Below, piece after piece: positions 1 through 12,351 of a stretch of DNA of 64,000 nucleotides (within the stretch, counting starts at the first letter, position 1; every line of letters begins with the position of its first letter). The notes under the pieces are model-generated. The model ran no database searches and was not told the origin of the DNA. It saw nothing but the letters and a program-made list of their open reading frames with translations. Both the position numbers and the translations under genes were made by a program. Source of the DNA: Chalara sp. BL73 (taxonomy: Eukaryota; Ascomycota; Leotiomycetes; Helotiales); NCBI GenBank assembly GCA_918026815.1, contig CAKJVC010000198.1, positions 1 through 64,000 of the forward strand, given 5' to 3'.

Positions 1-1082
1 AACCAAGTGGGATTGATGTCGGTGCTGCGACTTTCAAATATGTCCAACTTGCTCGAATATATACCGCGAGCCTGGCTGAACGCTCGGGGCTCGATTTCTT
101 GAATATAACTACTAAATAATTTTTCTACAACACAATAGTGTTGATAAGCTTCCGTAAAACTCCCTTTTTTTTGAGAAAATCTTTTGCAATGCCTATTAAA
201 ACTTAGTGTTTTAATAAAACAGAGTATACTCTACACTAGCTTTCTCTGTGTTAAAAGAATCATTCTACCAAAAACAGAGCTTTCACTGGTTCTCATTACT
301 TGTCCCGACTTCGACTCTCTAATTAAATCTAGCTGCTGCAACTTTTCCATGCTAAGCAATCCGTCGAGTGGCTTTTTGGCAGCCGCTATCAAGCCAAAGC
401 CACTGCGTACGTCTAGAGAAACGCACCACATACTCTTCCGCTGATTCACCGATAATCTCTCCTCATCCAAATATAGACGGGAAATCCGGCCATCTTGGTC
501 GTAGTTCTCCTTTCTTTGCCGATTCTCCAGCACAAATCCCTGCGATCGACCTGATAGTCTTAAGCCCACACCCGTATCCAGAAGAAGTAGTATCTTCATC
601 CAGACAGGCTGGACGCCTTCCTGTATCGGCTTCCTCCGAGTCATAAGAATCAGCCTTATCCTATGCACCATGTCACGAATGACGAGCAGTCCGGAAGTGC
701 ACTGTCCAACTCGCCGCCTCTCTTAGTTACAATCTTTTGTTCAAGAAGGGAAACAGCGGATCGTCTGTTTCGGGACAAAGGATTCCGTGGATCGAGCGAC
801 CGACAGACGCTCAAGACCAACTCGGTGCGATGAAGTTGTCTGCTGCTCCCTCCAAAATCTTCGCGCATGGGCTTCGTGTCCACGACAAGCCGCATCAAGT
901 CCTGATACTTCGGTTCTTGGTAGTTGTGCAAAGCAACCTTGTAGTATAATGTATTATTTCTTTGTTCCTATAGTACAACCATCTAAAGTCTAACTTCTAA
1001 CCATGTAGCCATCCTATCGCCAGGGTATCTAGTATAAGTCTATTACAAATCACAAATCAGTTTCTTTAGCTTACGCAGCCGT
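1..1082. other. Gene-poor stretch with unrecognised overlapping ORFs
   Basis: Two overlapping minus-strand ORFs (231-671, 146 codons, and 656-931, 91 codons) lie in different frames and overlap by 16 bases. Neither gives a domain I recognise. A third frame across 480-670 is also open, so the coding frame cannot be chosen. This could be a decayed gene, or the edge of a gene outside the window. The first 220 bases are AT-rich and hold two short inverted repeats (128-143 and 195-215). Confidence 0.3.
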
Positions 1083-2520
1083 CTAAGGTGTTGGCGAAGT
1101 CTCCACGTCAGATTGCTTCGCGACATCTTCCTCCGTCACCGTGACCTCATGGCTATGCTCTAGCTCGGAAAGCACGATCCAGGTAGGGAAGATGCAAAGA
1201 ACCGTGATGCCGACAAGTTGAGTCCAATGCTGACGAAATGATTTGCGTTGCCTTGGGATTGCATCCTATATCATGTCAGCATTTTCAGACGTAAAATTAG
1301 ATGAGGCAATGAGAACTTACGCCCAAGCTACAGTCTGTCCCAGTGCCTCAACTCCTCTCAAAATTCCCGTGTGGTGAGACAGACTCGACAGATCAGTCGC
1401 ATACTGTCCGACGACCCAGTACAAAAACTGCTGGAATGCTTGGCCTCCGAACTGCCAGAAGAATACCAATGCGTACGCGCTTCCGAAGCCTCCCTTGAAC
1501 CAATCAAAGACCACGTCCGTTTCGCTATCGTAGAATCTCTTTTGCAAGATAGTAGCCCAGATCCAGGTCCCGATCAAAATAGTGACGATGGAGAGGAAGG
1601 CGATCTTGGCGCGGGTCTTGATGTGGATAGACTGCCGATCGAGCAGGGAAGCGATGAGGAATGAAGAGAAGATTCCCGCGAAGTTGGTGAAGAACGAAGA
1701 GAAGGCGCGAGAGCGGACGGTGAAATAGGTAGTTAGCCACGTGCTGACAAATCCGTTGTAAAAGTAACTGATGAAGAACGCAGGAAGCAGCAACAGGATT
1801 CTTCGCGAGCCGAATAGGAGAACACGGCCTTGAACTCGGCGGCCCAGGTGGCTTGCTTGTTGGTCACGATCCGGGTGCCGTCTTTGCGCCATACCTTCTC
1901 AGCGGGAGAGAGGAGGAGGGCGATGGGGAGGCCGAGACACATGATCACGATGAAGACGATATATGTTGCGGATGATACCGAGCCAGTGGTTTTCTGGTTG
2001 GCGTTCAATCCCAAGTTGATGGCTCCCCGACGATTGGCCCAGCGGCTTTTGCAGTCTGCCAGATAGCCAGATAGAATGCTCGGTCTGAGGGAGATGGATA
2101 CCCGATGATGATCGCCGCCTCAGCCGCCCAAAAGAACCCAGCACTGATACCACAGATTGCACTGCCGAACAGCATAAATCCAGTGCTGCTTGTTTTGTTG
2201 TTGGTATACAGGCCTGCGCCATATAACGGATAGCCGATCGCTCCCAGCGCAAGACCGTATTTCAGCCCGATGCGGTTGTTGATCGCTCCAGCGGCTACGC
2301 AGAAAATCGCAAATAATCCATAGACCAAAGCGTTGGCTGCGGAAACCGCGAACGGCTTCGCGGCTCCTCCTGCTCCTAGACCTCCCAAGGCGTCCCACAT
2401 ACCTGGCGCGGTGAAGGAGACGCAGCTCGCGACGAGGATCTGGAACGGGATCGAGCGGAACCAGCTATGCTTCTTGATGGGGGCCGCTTCGTGAGCGGAA
2501 ACTGATGAGGAGGAACTCAT
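1083..2520 (-). pseudogene. UNC93-like / MFS-type membrane protein, three frameshifts
   Basis: Fungal UNC93-like family (major-facilitator-like membrane protein; substrate of the fungal members unknown). The start at 2520 gives MSSSSS followed by a charged tail and hydrophobic helices with glycine-rich stretches (FTAPGMWDALGGLGAGG, GISAGFFWAAEAAI). The conserved reading continues through three frames: a single missing base near 2025-2028 (after GPIVG), a second near 1818-1823 (after FKAV), and, beyond an intron at 1266-1320, a third near 1211-1217. Each switch is explained by loss of one base, and conserved helices resume immediately (LLFGSRRILLLLPAFF; VGITVLCIFPTWI). The last frame ends with a TAG at 1083-1085. 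As it stands the gene cannot make the full protein. It is either a young pseudogene or contains sequencing errors; the rest of the sequence is well preserved, so either is possible. Confidence 0.75.
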
Positions 2521-4916
2521 GGCGGCGGGAGATGGATGCCAAGAACTTCTGGAAAACGCGAAGAACACAGATGCAAGACGATGAAGAGTGGGCAAGCTAT
2601 CATGAAGTTATATGCAAATTCGCCGTAAGCCATGATGATAAGGTTCTTTTTTTCTTTTCCTTTTTTTCTCTCTTTGGTACATTTACCTTTCGCGTAGCGG
2701 CGGCGAAATAGAATGGCGTGCTTCGGCGACAAAAAGTTTTTGATATTCTAGGGTGGATAGATTTAGTCAAGATTTGCAAGGATGGGATACAAAGTCAGTC
2801 TCGGTTATCTAAGGGGTTCCCACAGAGCCGCTTTCACGTGACCATATAGGGATCTAGATGGTCCTGCTGGATTGTTAGTTACCATGTTGCGATAGTTAGT
2901 AATATTACATCATTTTATCCTTTGCCTTTTGGGACGAATTAGGAAAAATGAGACACTGATTACACGTTCTGGAGTGATTATTTGGGTTATTTTTACGGTG
3001 TTAGGTAATAGATCCGCATATCTGGAATCGCAAACGAATTCACAAACGCCGGCTATTATACATATATCAAAGGTTCGATCCAGGTATATGGATTTTAAAT
3101 AGCTTGAGAGCTTTTATGCAAACTGGACTCATTCTAGATGCAATCGATCTTTCGCTATGCTGAGATATGCCCAGAGACGAATTGCAGATTTGCTTTCAAA
3201 TGTCCATCGAAACAAGTTGCTATTGCTGTCTAAACTTCGAGTCACCGCTAAATCTTGTTACTACTATTAAATAAGTTTATCTTCTTTAAAATTATCAAAC
3301 CTTTATTGTCTTCCTCGCTGCACTATCTTAACGAGTACATATCCACTTTCGCCACCTCACATAACTGACATAGTAACGGATGCTTACGCGTAAATTAACG
3401 CATATATATAACCAACATTATGTTCGGAACTTTTCACTGCTAAATAATAAGAAACTGTACTTCCCTCGGTACGCATAGCAAGATGCCATAGCAAACTGAC
3501 GCGAGAAGTGCAACAATAATTTGTCACTTCAATCTACGGACGACCCAAGTTCAAATATAACACACACGGTCAAGGAGAGCACTATAAAAAAGCAGCGAGA
3601 ATTTTTAGATTTTTTTCCCTATTAGCTTCAAGTCTTTTATCCCCCAAAACACTACAATAAAAAGCGACAGCAAGTTAACCATGCCTCTGACGACGACAAT
3701 GTCTTTTCCCGGCCATAAGTCAGCCATAAATCGCATGCAACACCGCCTCGATACCTCAGCAGCTCAGCACACCGATGCATGAATTCGAGATTCGAAGCTC
3801 GAAATTCAAAAATTGCAAGCCTCCGCAAAGCAAACAAGCCCACACATCACGCTCCATATCATCCATACCATCCTTCGCCCAAAACCCCTAGATTCGCCGC
3901 ATCAGGGAGCCGAAACCTCCCCCCTTTCTCCGTTCCAGCTTCCCAACCACCCACCATCCTCACGAACCCGCGATCCGGCGCAAAACATGCGGATTCAACG
4001 CCGCGGCGAGGATAGGTATTGCTGCTTTGTATTTTATTTTGTTTTATTTTATTTTAATTTTTTTTAAACAAAGAAGGGAACCCGCACCCCGGGAGCGAAA
4101 GCCAGCCCAAAGAGCGAGGGGGCTCCCCCGCATAGGAACCTCAGCCTGACGCTGCGCCGCCGTGACGAAAAACGGCGCGAACGATCCCGGTTTCGAGAGG
4201 CGCTTCGTAACGCCCGCCCATGGGAACGCTTGTGTGCGCCGCACATCCCTGCCTGCTCCCTTGCGCGGCCGTGTGGGTGTTTAGTCGCTTGGTAGGAGGG
4301 TATCGGGAATCGATAATGATCGGTGCTAGACTGCTGCCGTTTATGTTGAGATGTTCTATTTGCGGGCTGGGAGGCTTAGAGCCTAGGGCGGTGGGGATGT
4401 TTCGGGATGTGTTTGGTCACGTGATGGTTGCTTGTGGATGGAGGGGAAGGGAAGGGATGGGAGATGTGGATAGGAGATGGTGGTAGGATGGGAAATGGTG
4501 ATGGGAGATGGTGTAGAAAGGAGGGGTGGAATAGCTATGTTGGTTTGTGGTGAAGACTGGTATGATGGGGTGGTAATGGCACGACTCTGGAGAATTAAAG
4601 GACGGGGATCTGATCTTGACGATATGATGAATGCGACGGCTTAGGGGACTCAGAATGCAGATCATTGTTCAGTATTGTAAGAGGTTGAAGAATCGAGAAT
4701 TTAGAAAGCTTGGTTCATTAAGCATAATATCCCTAACTAATCCATCCAGTCCAGCCCAGTCCAGTCCGATCCACAACACCATACCCTACCCTGCCGTTCA
4801 TCAAACCCATATGTCGTCAAACTTAATTGCTCCATTTGGGATCAACCTTCTTTCTGCAAAATCATATCATCAGCCACTGTCAACTTCGACATCAACATGT
4901 TACGACGCCATCAACC
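2521..4916. other. Intergenic region, no convincing gene
   Basis: About 2.4 kb upstream of the UNC93-like gene and downstream of the small protein gene at 4917-5388. ORFs are short and mutually overlapping, and none has a recognisable domain. It contains CACGTG palindromes at 2835-2840 and 4418-4423 (both within TCACGTGA), which can bind bHLH factors, and a purine-rich stretch at about 4431-4520. Confidence 0.5.
4443..4461 (+). other. Potential G-quadruplex motif
   Basis: Four runs of three or four G separated by two-base loops (GGGG AA GGG AA GGG AT GGG). This meets the usual G3+N1-7 pattern. It lies about 460 bases past the 3' end of the small hydrophilic protein gene. Formation in the cell is only inferred. 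Confidence 0.5.
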
Positions 4917-5388
4917 CTAGTTAGAGTATTTCGGGTCGACCTTGGAGCTAACCACGACGCAGCATTAGGCGTGTGCTAGAGATATACACATGGCATCTTG
5001 CACGGAAGGGATGGAAGCAGCGTGAGGAAGGAAAAGAGAAACATACCCAGTGAACTTCTCGTAGGCGCTGCGGGCTCCATCGGTGATCTTCTCGTCGGTG
5101 CCGGGAGCGAAGTCGTGGCCCGTCTTCTTGGAGATGAAGTCGAATGCTACGCTGATGGTTAGCTTTCCGCGCGGGGATGGAGGTGGGAGGGTGCGGGACG
5201 GGGGAGAAAAGTTGAGGAGGGGGACGGCTGAGCCATGATGGCGTACCCTTATCTCCGTAGTCTTGCTTCTGGCCGGCAGGAGCTTGACCTCCCTGGGCGG
5301 GAGGGTTCTGTTGATTGTTGCCGGTGTTGGCAGAGTTGCTGGAGCCAGCACCGCTCAAAGACTGCTTTGCCTTGTTGAGGAAGTCCAT
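4917..5388 (-). CDS. Small hydrophilic protein of filamentous ascomycetes (90 aa)
   Basis: Three exons: 5388-5247, 5146-5047 and 4947-4917, with introns 5147-5246 (donor GTACGC) and 4948-5046 (donor GTATGT, acceptor TTAG). The product begins MDFLNKAKQSLSG, followed by a Ser/Asn/Gln/Pro-rich linker (residues 10-40). The second half is amphipathic, with QDYGDKAFDFISKKTGHDF and EKITDGARSAYEKFTG. It ends SKVDPKYSN. No signal peptide or membrane segment is visible. I recall similar small proteins with a YGDKAFDF-like core in many moulds, without an assigned function. The intact splicing and composition support a real gene. Function unknown. Confidence 0.7.
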
Positions 5389-6799
5389 TTCTGCAGATTA
5401 TGGAATTTGGTTTGGGGTGGGTGGAAGCAGATACGGTGGTGTTGATAGGGGAGTGAAGATAATTGGAAAAAGAGAGTCAGAGGAAAGGAGGGGTAAGCTC
5501 AGGTCTTATATTCGCAGCGGAAAGCTCTCTTCCCTACAAGCCTCTCCACGCTAGCAGCTATGCTCTCATATTAGCGCAATCGCTCGCGGTATGGTCGCGG
5601 GCTTGGATATTTCATTCTCAGGTTGGTTGCGATATTGGGGTTCAGCTGTGTTGGATTCTGTATCCAACCGTTTGCATGGGGGTATGGCGGGGTCAACCTA
5701 CGTCATTTATTCTGCCCCCTTCAACGCGGAGCAACACAGCTCCATCTGTTTACAAAACTTACCCTTTTGATTCTGAACAGAGTACAGCATGGGCACAGCA
5801 GTTTATTTTGGGAGGATCATGGGCGCAACAGGTGTAACATGTTTCGACAGCCGAAAATCAAGCTTTCAGGGTCTGCTTACAAGATAGTATGCTTTTTAAT
5901 GGCCCTGAGTTGGAGGGGAAATGTCTAAGGTCGGATCTGCCGTGAGCTAGTCTGGATTTCTGAGCACTATTGTCACGCTATACCATCATGGAGGCTTCTT
6001 TTATTTGGATCCATTGGACTGCTGGACGGGAAGTTCAATTGCTTTTGCGGATGGTGGTTGATGGTGTGCATGTATGGGCCATACAGTAGAAAAGGCCTTT
6101 GCATGGGGTCGAGACGCATGCTTAAAAGGTGCTGCATGCAATCCTCAGGCTCTAATACGACGAAAATGCCGCATGGAAACTTGAGCGAATGCAACTCGTC
6201 AAGATGGGCGCATTTTCAAGTGCGATGATCTGATGTTTCAGCTTCCTTCTGCCGCTGCTGCTGCCCAAAGGCAAGCGTTGAATTCTGGTTGGTATTTTGC
6301 CTTTGCTTCTTAGAACCATGTTCATCTAGTAATCAATAAACTGCCAAGTTCTTCGCCGTTCTACAAAATCTCCGTGCAGTATTTACGCAAACAATATTTG
6401 TAGAGTGGTTATAGATCCGCAGGTGTTGAGATGATGCGAGATGTGAGAGCTGCAGAAATGCATCGAATCCAATATGAGGGTTCATTGTATTGGATCTCTA
6501 TTACGTGAAGGGGTTTGTGTCTCAATCCACGTTGACGGCCCCGGTTGAAAAGTATCCCTGCAATGTTTATACAAACATGTGTTGAGTAGCTACCAATACG
6601 GAAGTATCAGGATGTGAGAGCCACAGGAGCCAATCGAAATTCATTGTGACATAGGTCATTGCATCGCATCGCCAGATATGTTCCTAGGAAGAGAAGATCG
6701 ATTGTGTCAGTCATGGAAGGATGAAGCTGCAGCTGAAAGACACTGTTTTGTCTTGCCATGTCTCGACCGTCTCTCGGACTCTCTATTGGAAGCGTTTGC

Positions 6800-6818
6800 C
6801 AAAAAAAAAAAAAAAAAA
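6800..6818 (+). repeat. Poly(A) tract
   Basis: Uninterrupted run of about 19 A in intergenic DNA. Possibly the tail of an old retroposed sequence, but no target-site duplication or retrotransposon ORF was found next to it. Confidence 0.6.
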
Positions 6819-7174
6819 CCACCTTGGAGGGCATCATGCGAGAGTGTAGTGCAACCCCCCATCAAGCTTGACATGAAGGCATGTCACACACTCACCCTGA
6901 GAAACCCAACCACGTGGGAATGATGACTGCAGCGGCTTCCGTGAGCCGCAAATGACAAGTACGAAAGGGTCTAACGGAGGTAATAAACATCCAATGGGAT
7001 AGATCTGAGGCTCAAGGGATGGCTTGTTGACATTACACGATATGCAGCCATCAGAAAGAGATCCGTATGTGGATGGCGACCTCTTTGAATTGTTTTGGTG
7101 GTGGTCATCGCGGCTAGAGCACCCAATCACCAGTCTGGGGGAAGTCCTGAGTATGTTGCAGTGCATACGTGCCA

Positions 7175-7198
7175 GGGGGTGGGAAGGGGAGGGAAGGG
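7175..7198 (+). other. Potential G-quadruplex motif
   Basis: At least four G runs of three to five bases separated by one- to two-base loops (GGGGG T GGG AA GGGG A GGG AA GGG). Intergenic, about 1.36 kb upstream of the Zn2Cys6 regulator. Confidence 0.5.
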
Positions 7199-8553
7199 AA
7201 AAATGAACGATTTCTCTTGAATCCTGAATGCTCAGGTTGAAAGCTCCCAACGACTGTGGGAGTGAGGCACATCCGAATGGAATATGGAAGCCAACAAGTC
7301 TCCTGCATGTTTAGCAACGGGCAAAACGTGGCAAGATAGTTCCATCCAGAGCGGAATGCTACACGACGGTTCTCCCATGGTAATTTGAAGCCCCCATTCT
7401 GTTAGCAACGCTGCGCTGAGTCGTGTTTTCGGGTCGTGTTGCGAGATCTTTTTAATTATCCCTTTTCCCAAGACAGACACTGCCGGGACAGATCTGCCGA
7501 TAAGCAGAATGCTTTCATAGATAGAGTACGGGAGGAAGGCTGACATGCATCCGATGGAAGCTGGTGATGGCCTCGGTGGGATCTCATTATATGGTGATTG
7601 GCAAGATGGGGCCCAGACTGGGGCTTGGAGGTGCATTTACAAGGTACAAACAAGTTACTAATGTACATACAGGGTACATGGCATGCAGTGCAAGCAGGAG
7701 GAGGGAGGAGGAGGAGGATGGCCTGAGTCGAGAGCTAAAAGGGCCATTTTTAGGGGTGGGCTTGGGGCTTGGTCGACGGCTAGCTAGGGCCAGTTACAGG
7801 ACAGTACTAGTGTATAATACAGCTCAGTACAGCACAGTACAGTAGGGCTACCACCTAGCTAGGGCTGGTAGGGTTTGCTAGGGCTTGTGCTCCGGGGCAG
7901 TTGTAGGCTATAAGAGGGCCATGAGGCTATGTCGTTTCAAGCCAAGACCTCATTACCCTAATTACGGAGTTGTAGCACAGTTTTTCCAGGACAGGCCTTA
8001 CCAGATGTCGCCTACATTGCGAAAAGTAAACGTTGGGCGCCACACAACCACATCAAACTCCCCCATCTCCATTTCCCATCACCTAAACCACCCCATCCCA
8101 CGATACTCCGTTTGAGGCGTCTCCTTGCCTATTCATCGTCAAAATAAACATCTTACTCCCCCAACACAGTCATGGTCCCCACGGCCTAATTGAGCATAAG
8201 AAGCGAAGGGCTCATATCCGCCAGCTTGAAAAGCATCTTTATCGCCCCGCACTGAACTCGGATTGCTCGGTATATCGTCGGCACTGTATTCTTAAAGCTT
8301 CATAAGGAGCCTTTAGCTTGTATTCCCAGAGCAATTAATCCTTCGACAACTTCTGCAAGAACTTCTTCTTTGCGCCGAGCCTCTTTCAACTTCAGATTCA
8401 AAGGACGAGTGGAGGGCTTCAAGGTTGTAAAGCGTAAACCACGTGCTGGAGGACCTATCCGCTTCCTGGATGCACATGAATTGCCCCAACCAACGTCTTC
8501 CTATCGCATCCTTAGCCATAGAGCGATCATACATGCGTATATAACTGCTCGCG

Positions 8554-10444
8554 ATGGTATATACTGGTCAGCCGAGTAAGGGCTGCGCGACATGCAGGAA
8601 GCGACGCATCAAGGTGAGGAAATTCTCCACCTTTTGACGAGCGTACCAGTGGTTAGCTTTATTCTAACTGACATATGAACAGTGCGATGAACAGGTTCCC
8701 CAATGCGGAGCCTGCTTGCGAGTGAAACAAGAGTGTCCGGGATACAAAAACCATTTTGACCTGGCATGGAGAGATCAAACCTCAGTTGCGAAGAAAGGTG
8801 TGGAGCGAGGCAAAGCTAAGCGCAAAGCGGCTCGCGAGCGTCAGGAAGCAGCCGAGAAATCCAAGTTAGAGAGTGCCAGAAAAATTTCGTACGCAGAGAG
8901 CTCTTCTTCAGGCTCAAACTCGCCAGGCCGCGTTTTTACCCCAGAGAGCCGGCATTCATCCCCATCCTCATCTGGTGGACATAGTCCGCCTCCGGTACAA
9001 GATCTCTGGAATCCCCAACTAAGCTGCGATCCGTATCTCACCATTCTTCGGCCGATTCCAGGAGAGCAAGCGTTGAACTTCTTCTTCAGTAATTATGTAT
9101 TTCCAACCAGAGATCCCCTTGCAAGAAGAGGTTTCTTCGAGTATCTGGGGTCAATTTACATGAACTCTGATAAAGAGTCGCCTGTCAAGGTATCTACCAT
9201 GGCTGTGGCAATCAGTCTGATGTCTGGCCGAATGGGCCAGCCAGCTGACACGCCACTTTCTCGCTCCTACTATCTTCAGGCTGTTACCCATATCAAAGAA
9301 TTAGTCACACAGCAGCGTGATTGCACAAGCAATGAACTCATCTTTGCGGTCATGCTTTTGCAATTCTATGAGGTTTGTTCTCCGGTGTCATAGCTTCGAC
9401 AACCTACTAATTTCTCAGGCTACCGTTGGACAGCTCATGAAAAGATCTTCCACAAAACAACCGCATCCACATCTCGACGGCGCAATAGCACTCATTAGAC
9501 ACCGCGGACCTTGGAACTTTAAAGACCCTGTGTCTGGGTCGCTCCTCCTTTATGTTCGAAGTCTATTGGTAAGTGAGGTGAGATGTCGTAACATTGGGCC
9601 CCTTTGTATACTGCGCTAACGTACGTAGATCGACGATGCGTTCAAAAATCATATTTCAATACCTGAAGATATAAGGACATGGTCAGACTACGTCCCAGAA
9701 TCTGAACAAATCCCTGGCTTCCGCTTAGACACCATAAATCTTGATCTGGCAAATTTACAAGCCAAAGCATCCTCCGTCATTCGTTCTCCACTCTCCCCAT
9801 TCCGCACCTCCCAACTCTTAGAAGTTTACGAACAAGCGTTCGACATCGACAGCCGTCTTTACGACTGGTCACAGACCCTCCCGGAATCATGGTATTATAC
9901 ACGCATCTTTCGCGAGAATAACATCCACCCCGGCCTACAACTCTACCAAGACTACTGCGACATCTACCGAACGCTCTTCTTGGCATCGACCTGGAACCGG
10001 TTACGGCTCTCGCAAATCGGCGTCCAGAACGCCATTCTCTCCTGCCTGAAACAGCTCCCTTCCACGCCCGCAAACCTCACCAATCAAGCCGTATGCCAAG
10101 AAACCATCCAGCAGCTAGCGGACGATATCTGCGCCAGCGTGCCCTTCTACCTAGGCGACAGGATGAAGCCGGGTAGGCAGGGCGATCCGGACGTGCAGTA
10201 CCCGCGCGCCCCGGGGAAGCCGAAGGTGGTGGACCATTATCATACGGGGCCGGCCATGGGAGGCTGGTCACTCTTGATCCCGCTTGGCACGCTGACCAAA
10301 ATGGATATCGAGCTGAGGGAAGGCCAGCGTGGGTGGATTGCCGGGCAGATGGCGCGGACGGCGAGGATATACAACATCAGCAATTTCCCCCCCAAGGGTC
10401 CACCCAAGGGACCGCCGAAGGATGCCCCAAAAAGCGCCGGGTGA
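8554..10444 (+). CDS. Zn2Cys6 fungal-type transcription factor (571 aa)
   Basis: Four exons: 8554-8613, 8683-9372, 9419-9568 and 9629-10444, with introns of 69, 46 and 60 nt and classical GT/AG borders. The zinc cluster spans residues 11-38 with spacing C-x2-C-x6-C-x6-C-x2-C-x6-C. It is split by intron 1 directly before the third cysteine, a common intron position in this family. A basic, Ser/Pro-rich linker follows (about residues 50-115). A long regulatory region comes next (from LRPIPGEQALNFFFSNYVF), resembling the fungal-specific C-terminal domain of C6 regulators. The C-terminus has a short repeat, PPKGPPKGPPKDAPK. Expected in the nucleus as a DNA-binding regulator; its targets cannot be told from the neighbourhood. 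Confidence 0.88.
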
Positions 10445-11684
10445 AGGAGCATGAGGGCATGGGAAGGGACAAGGCATGTAAATACGGATAGGGCAAAGGG
10501 CAAAGGGCAAAAGCAGCGAAGGGGGCATCCACAATCTTTCTCAGCCACAGATAGGAGACCCGGGGATGGAAAATCGGTCCCCTATCATTGATAGAAGGAA
10601 GAAATATACGCGAGAAGAGAAAGGGGCGGGGCGGGGCTTGTTTGTGATATGGGAAGCGGGGTTGGAGGGTCCTCATTTTTTACACATAAGAGGGAGAAAG
10701 AGAAGATTAGATCCCGGGTCTTGACCAAAGCCAAGATAGACCCGGAACAAAGAACAAGAACGCACAAGAGGCGGGGGAGAAGGGGGATAAGGAGGGAAGG
10801 AGGAGGAGAATGAAAGACTCACCAAGGCTCACGGGCCGGTGATAAGTAAGCACACAGAGCACAGAAGATGCCTTTGCATTTATGTATGCATGGGGGAAAA
10901 GAAAATGTAAACATGTATATGTACAGTACCGTTACGAGCCAAAAAAAAAACAACGAAAAACGCGAAAACGAAAAACAGAAATTATATGAGATATGAGCAC
11001 CGCTTGCTTGCTTGCTGGCTGAGAGAGAGAAAGGTTTTTTTTTTTTTTTTTTTTAATAATTTTTTTTGGGATGCCGACGAGATACGAAATGAGAATGGGA
11101 AATGGGAACGGTTATTCGCGTGGGGAAATTGAAGCGTATGCGTGGGCTTTGGATTTTGAATGGGACCGTGTGCGGATGGATAGGGATGTGATGATGCGCA
11201 TCTGCGCAACGGCGGGCCGGGAGCGTGAGTCTAGGGAGGGGATCATGCCATGGTCGTTCGAGCGCTCAAAGTGAGGTCAAATATTACCAACATGTTAAAA
11301 ATATGGAGAATCGGAACTGAGATATTGATGCAAAAACAACCACTACCACCACTAAAAAAGGGCGAGTAGGAGATATGGAGATATAAGGTATTCATATTCA
11401 TTTCCTATACCTATCCCAACCGAGCTCCAGATCCAGACCAGCTAGCGCAATTATCAAAGATATGTAAATCCCTAGCATGCACAATGAAACTCCCCTATAT
11501 ACAGCGATAGCAAAAATGATCAATAATCCACTCCACGTCCCATGTCCTTGCGCCAGAAAACGCCAAAATATATGCTCCAGATCCGTAATGCATGACCCGT
11601 ATTCCGTATTCGCTCGTGTACTCATTTCCCCTCTCTGCTTTTAATGTTCTCGCGTGTTTGACCCCTTTTCTGGGTCTAATAGGT
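10445..11684. other. Convergent intergenic region
   Basis: About 1.24 kb between the 3' ends of the Zn2Cys6 regulator and the four-helix membrane protein. It is purine-rich after the regulator's stop, contains CTTG repeats at about 11003-11017 and a 20-base T tract (11035-11054). No gene seen; probably 3' UTRs. Confidence 0.5.
11035..11054 (+). repeat. Poly(T) tract
   Basis: Uninterrupted run of about 20 T, followed by an AT-rich stretch, in convergent intergenic DNA. Read on the minus strand it is a poly(A) tract. Confidence 0.6.
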
Positions 11685-12351
11685 TCAATCATCCCGATAT
11701 ACCTGATATGCCATGACGATCATCCATAGCAGGAACACGACGCCAACGAGCATGAATGCCCAGCTGGCCGTCCAGCTCTGGCAGATACTCCTTTGCTGCA
11801 GCCACGCGAGCGTCTCCAGATTCGCCCCCGTCCGGCTGTCACTCATTACGTACAAGTTGCAGTTTCCGTTCACACTGCCCTGCGGCCCCCAGAGCTGCAC
11901 GCTGATCACGATCAGCCCGACCATCCACAGCACGAAGCAGATGAAGGATCCGATGACAACAATCCCTGGGAGTAGCTGCCGCACGTTAATGAGGTAGAGC
12001 ATGATGAGCAGGAAGAGGAGCGTTATCGAGCTGGCGGACACCCAATAAGGGAAGTACCTAGATAAACCCATGTCAGCTTGTAATTTCCTCTTAACGACAC
12101 CGTCTCTTGCTATTCGTGCTCTTGTATAAAAGAGATGTAGGAAAGGAAGAAGGAAGAGAAACGTACCATGGCGTCCCAAGCCTCATCTGCGTCTGTATAC
12201 TCATGAAATTCGCAAACACCCCTAAGATCGTCGCGCTGCCAACGATCATGATGAGCAGCCAGAAGTTTAATTGCATCGCCGGCCAGTGGTACTTGGTGCG
12301 TTGCCGACGGATGATTATGTCCTCGGACACCGTGGTGCCTGTTGATACCAT
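11685..12351 (-). CDS. Four-helix integral membrane protein of unknown function (185 aa)
   Basis: Two exons, 12351-12167 and 12057-11685, joined across a 109 nt intron (donor GTACGT, acceptor CTAG), giving ...GTPW then YFPYWVS.... Four hydrophobic helices are visible: about residues 30-50 (NFWLLIMIVGSATILGVF), 68-88 (SSITLLFLLIMLYLINV), 95-117 (GIVVIGSFICFVLWMVGLIV) and 160-180 (ASWAFMLVGVVFLLWMIVMA). A loop with cysteines (NGNCNLYVMSD... QRSICQSW) lies between helices 3 and 4. The layout recalls MARVEL-like or other four-helix fungal membrane proteins, but I cannot assign a family. It lies in tandem with arginase, with no sign of shared function. Confidence 0.75.

Larger units (their letters stand above)
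5389..8553. other. Long intergenic region, no convincing gene
   Basis: About 3.2 kb between the divergent small-protein gene and the Zn2Cys6 regulator. ORFs are all under 140 codons, overlap on both strands and show no known domain. It holds a 19-base A tract (6800-6818), a G-quadruplex-like stretch (7175-7198), and a low-complexity CTAGCTAGGG / CAGTACAG region at about 7780-7890. It may hold long UTRs or a non-coding transcript, but nothing in the sequence shows one. Confidence 0.5.

Noticed and set aside
3060..3080. GGTTCGATCC, a tRNA B-box-like sequence
   Set aside because: No A box at the proper distance and no cloverleaf could be drawn, so no tRNA is claimed.
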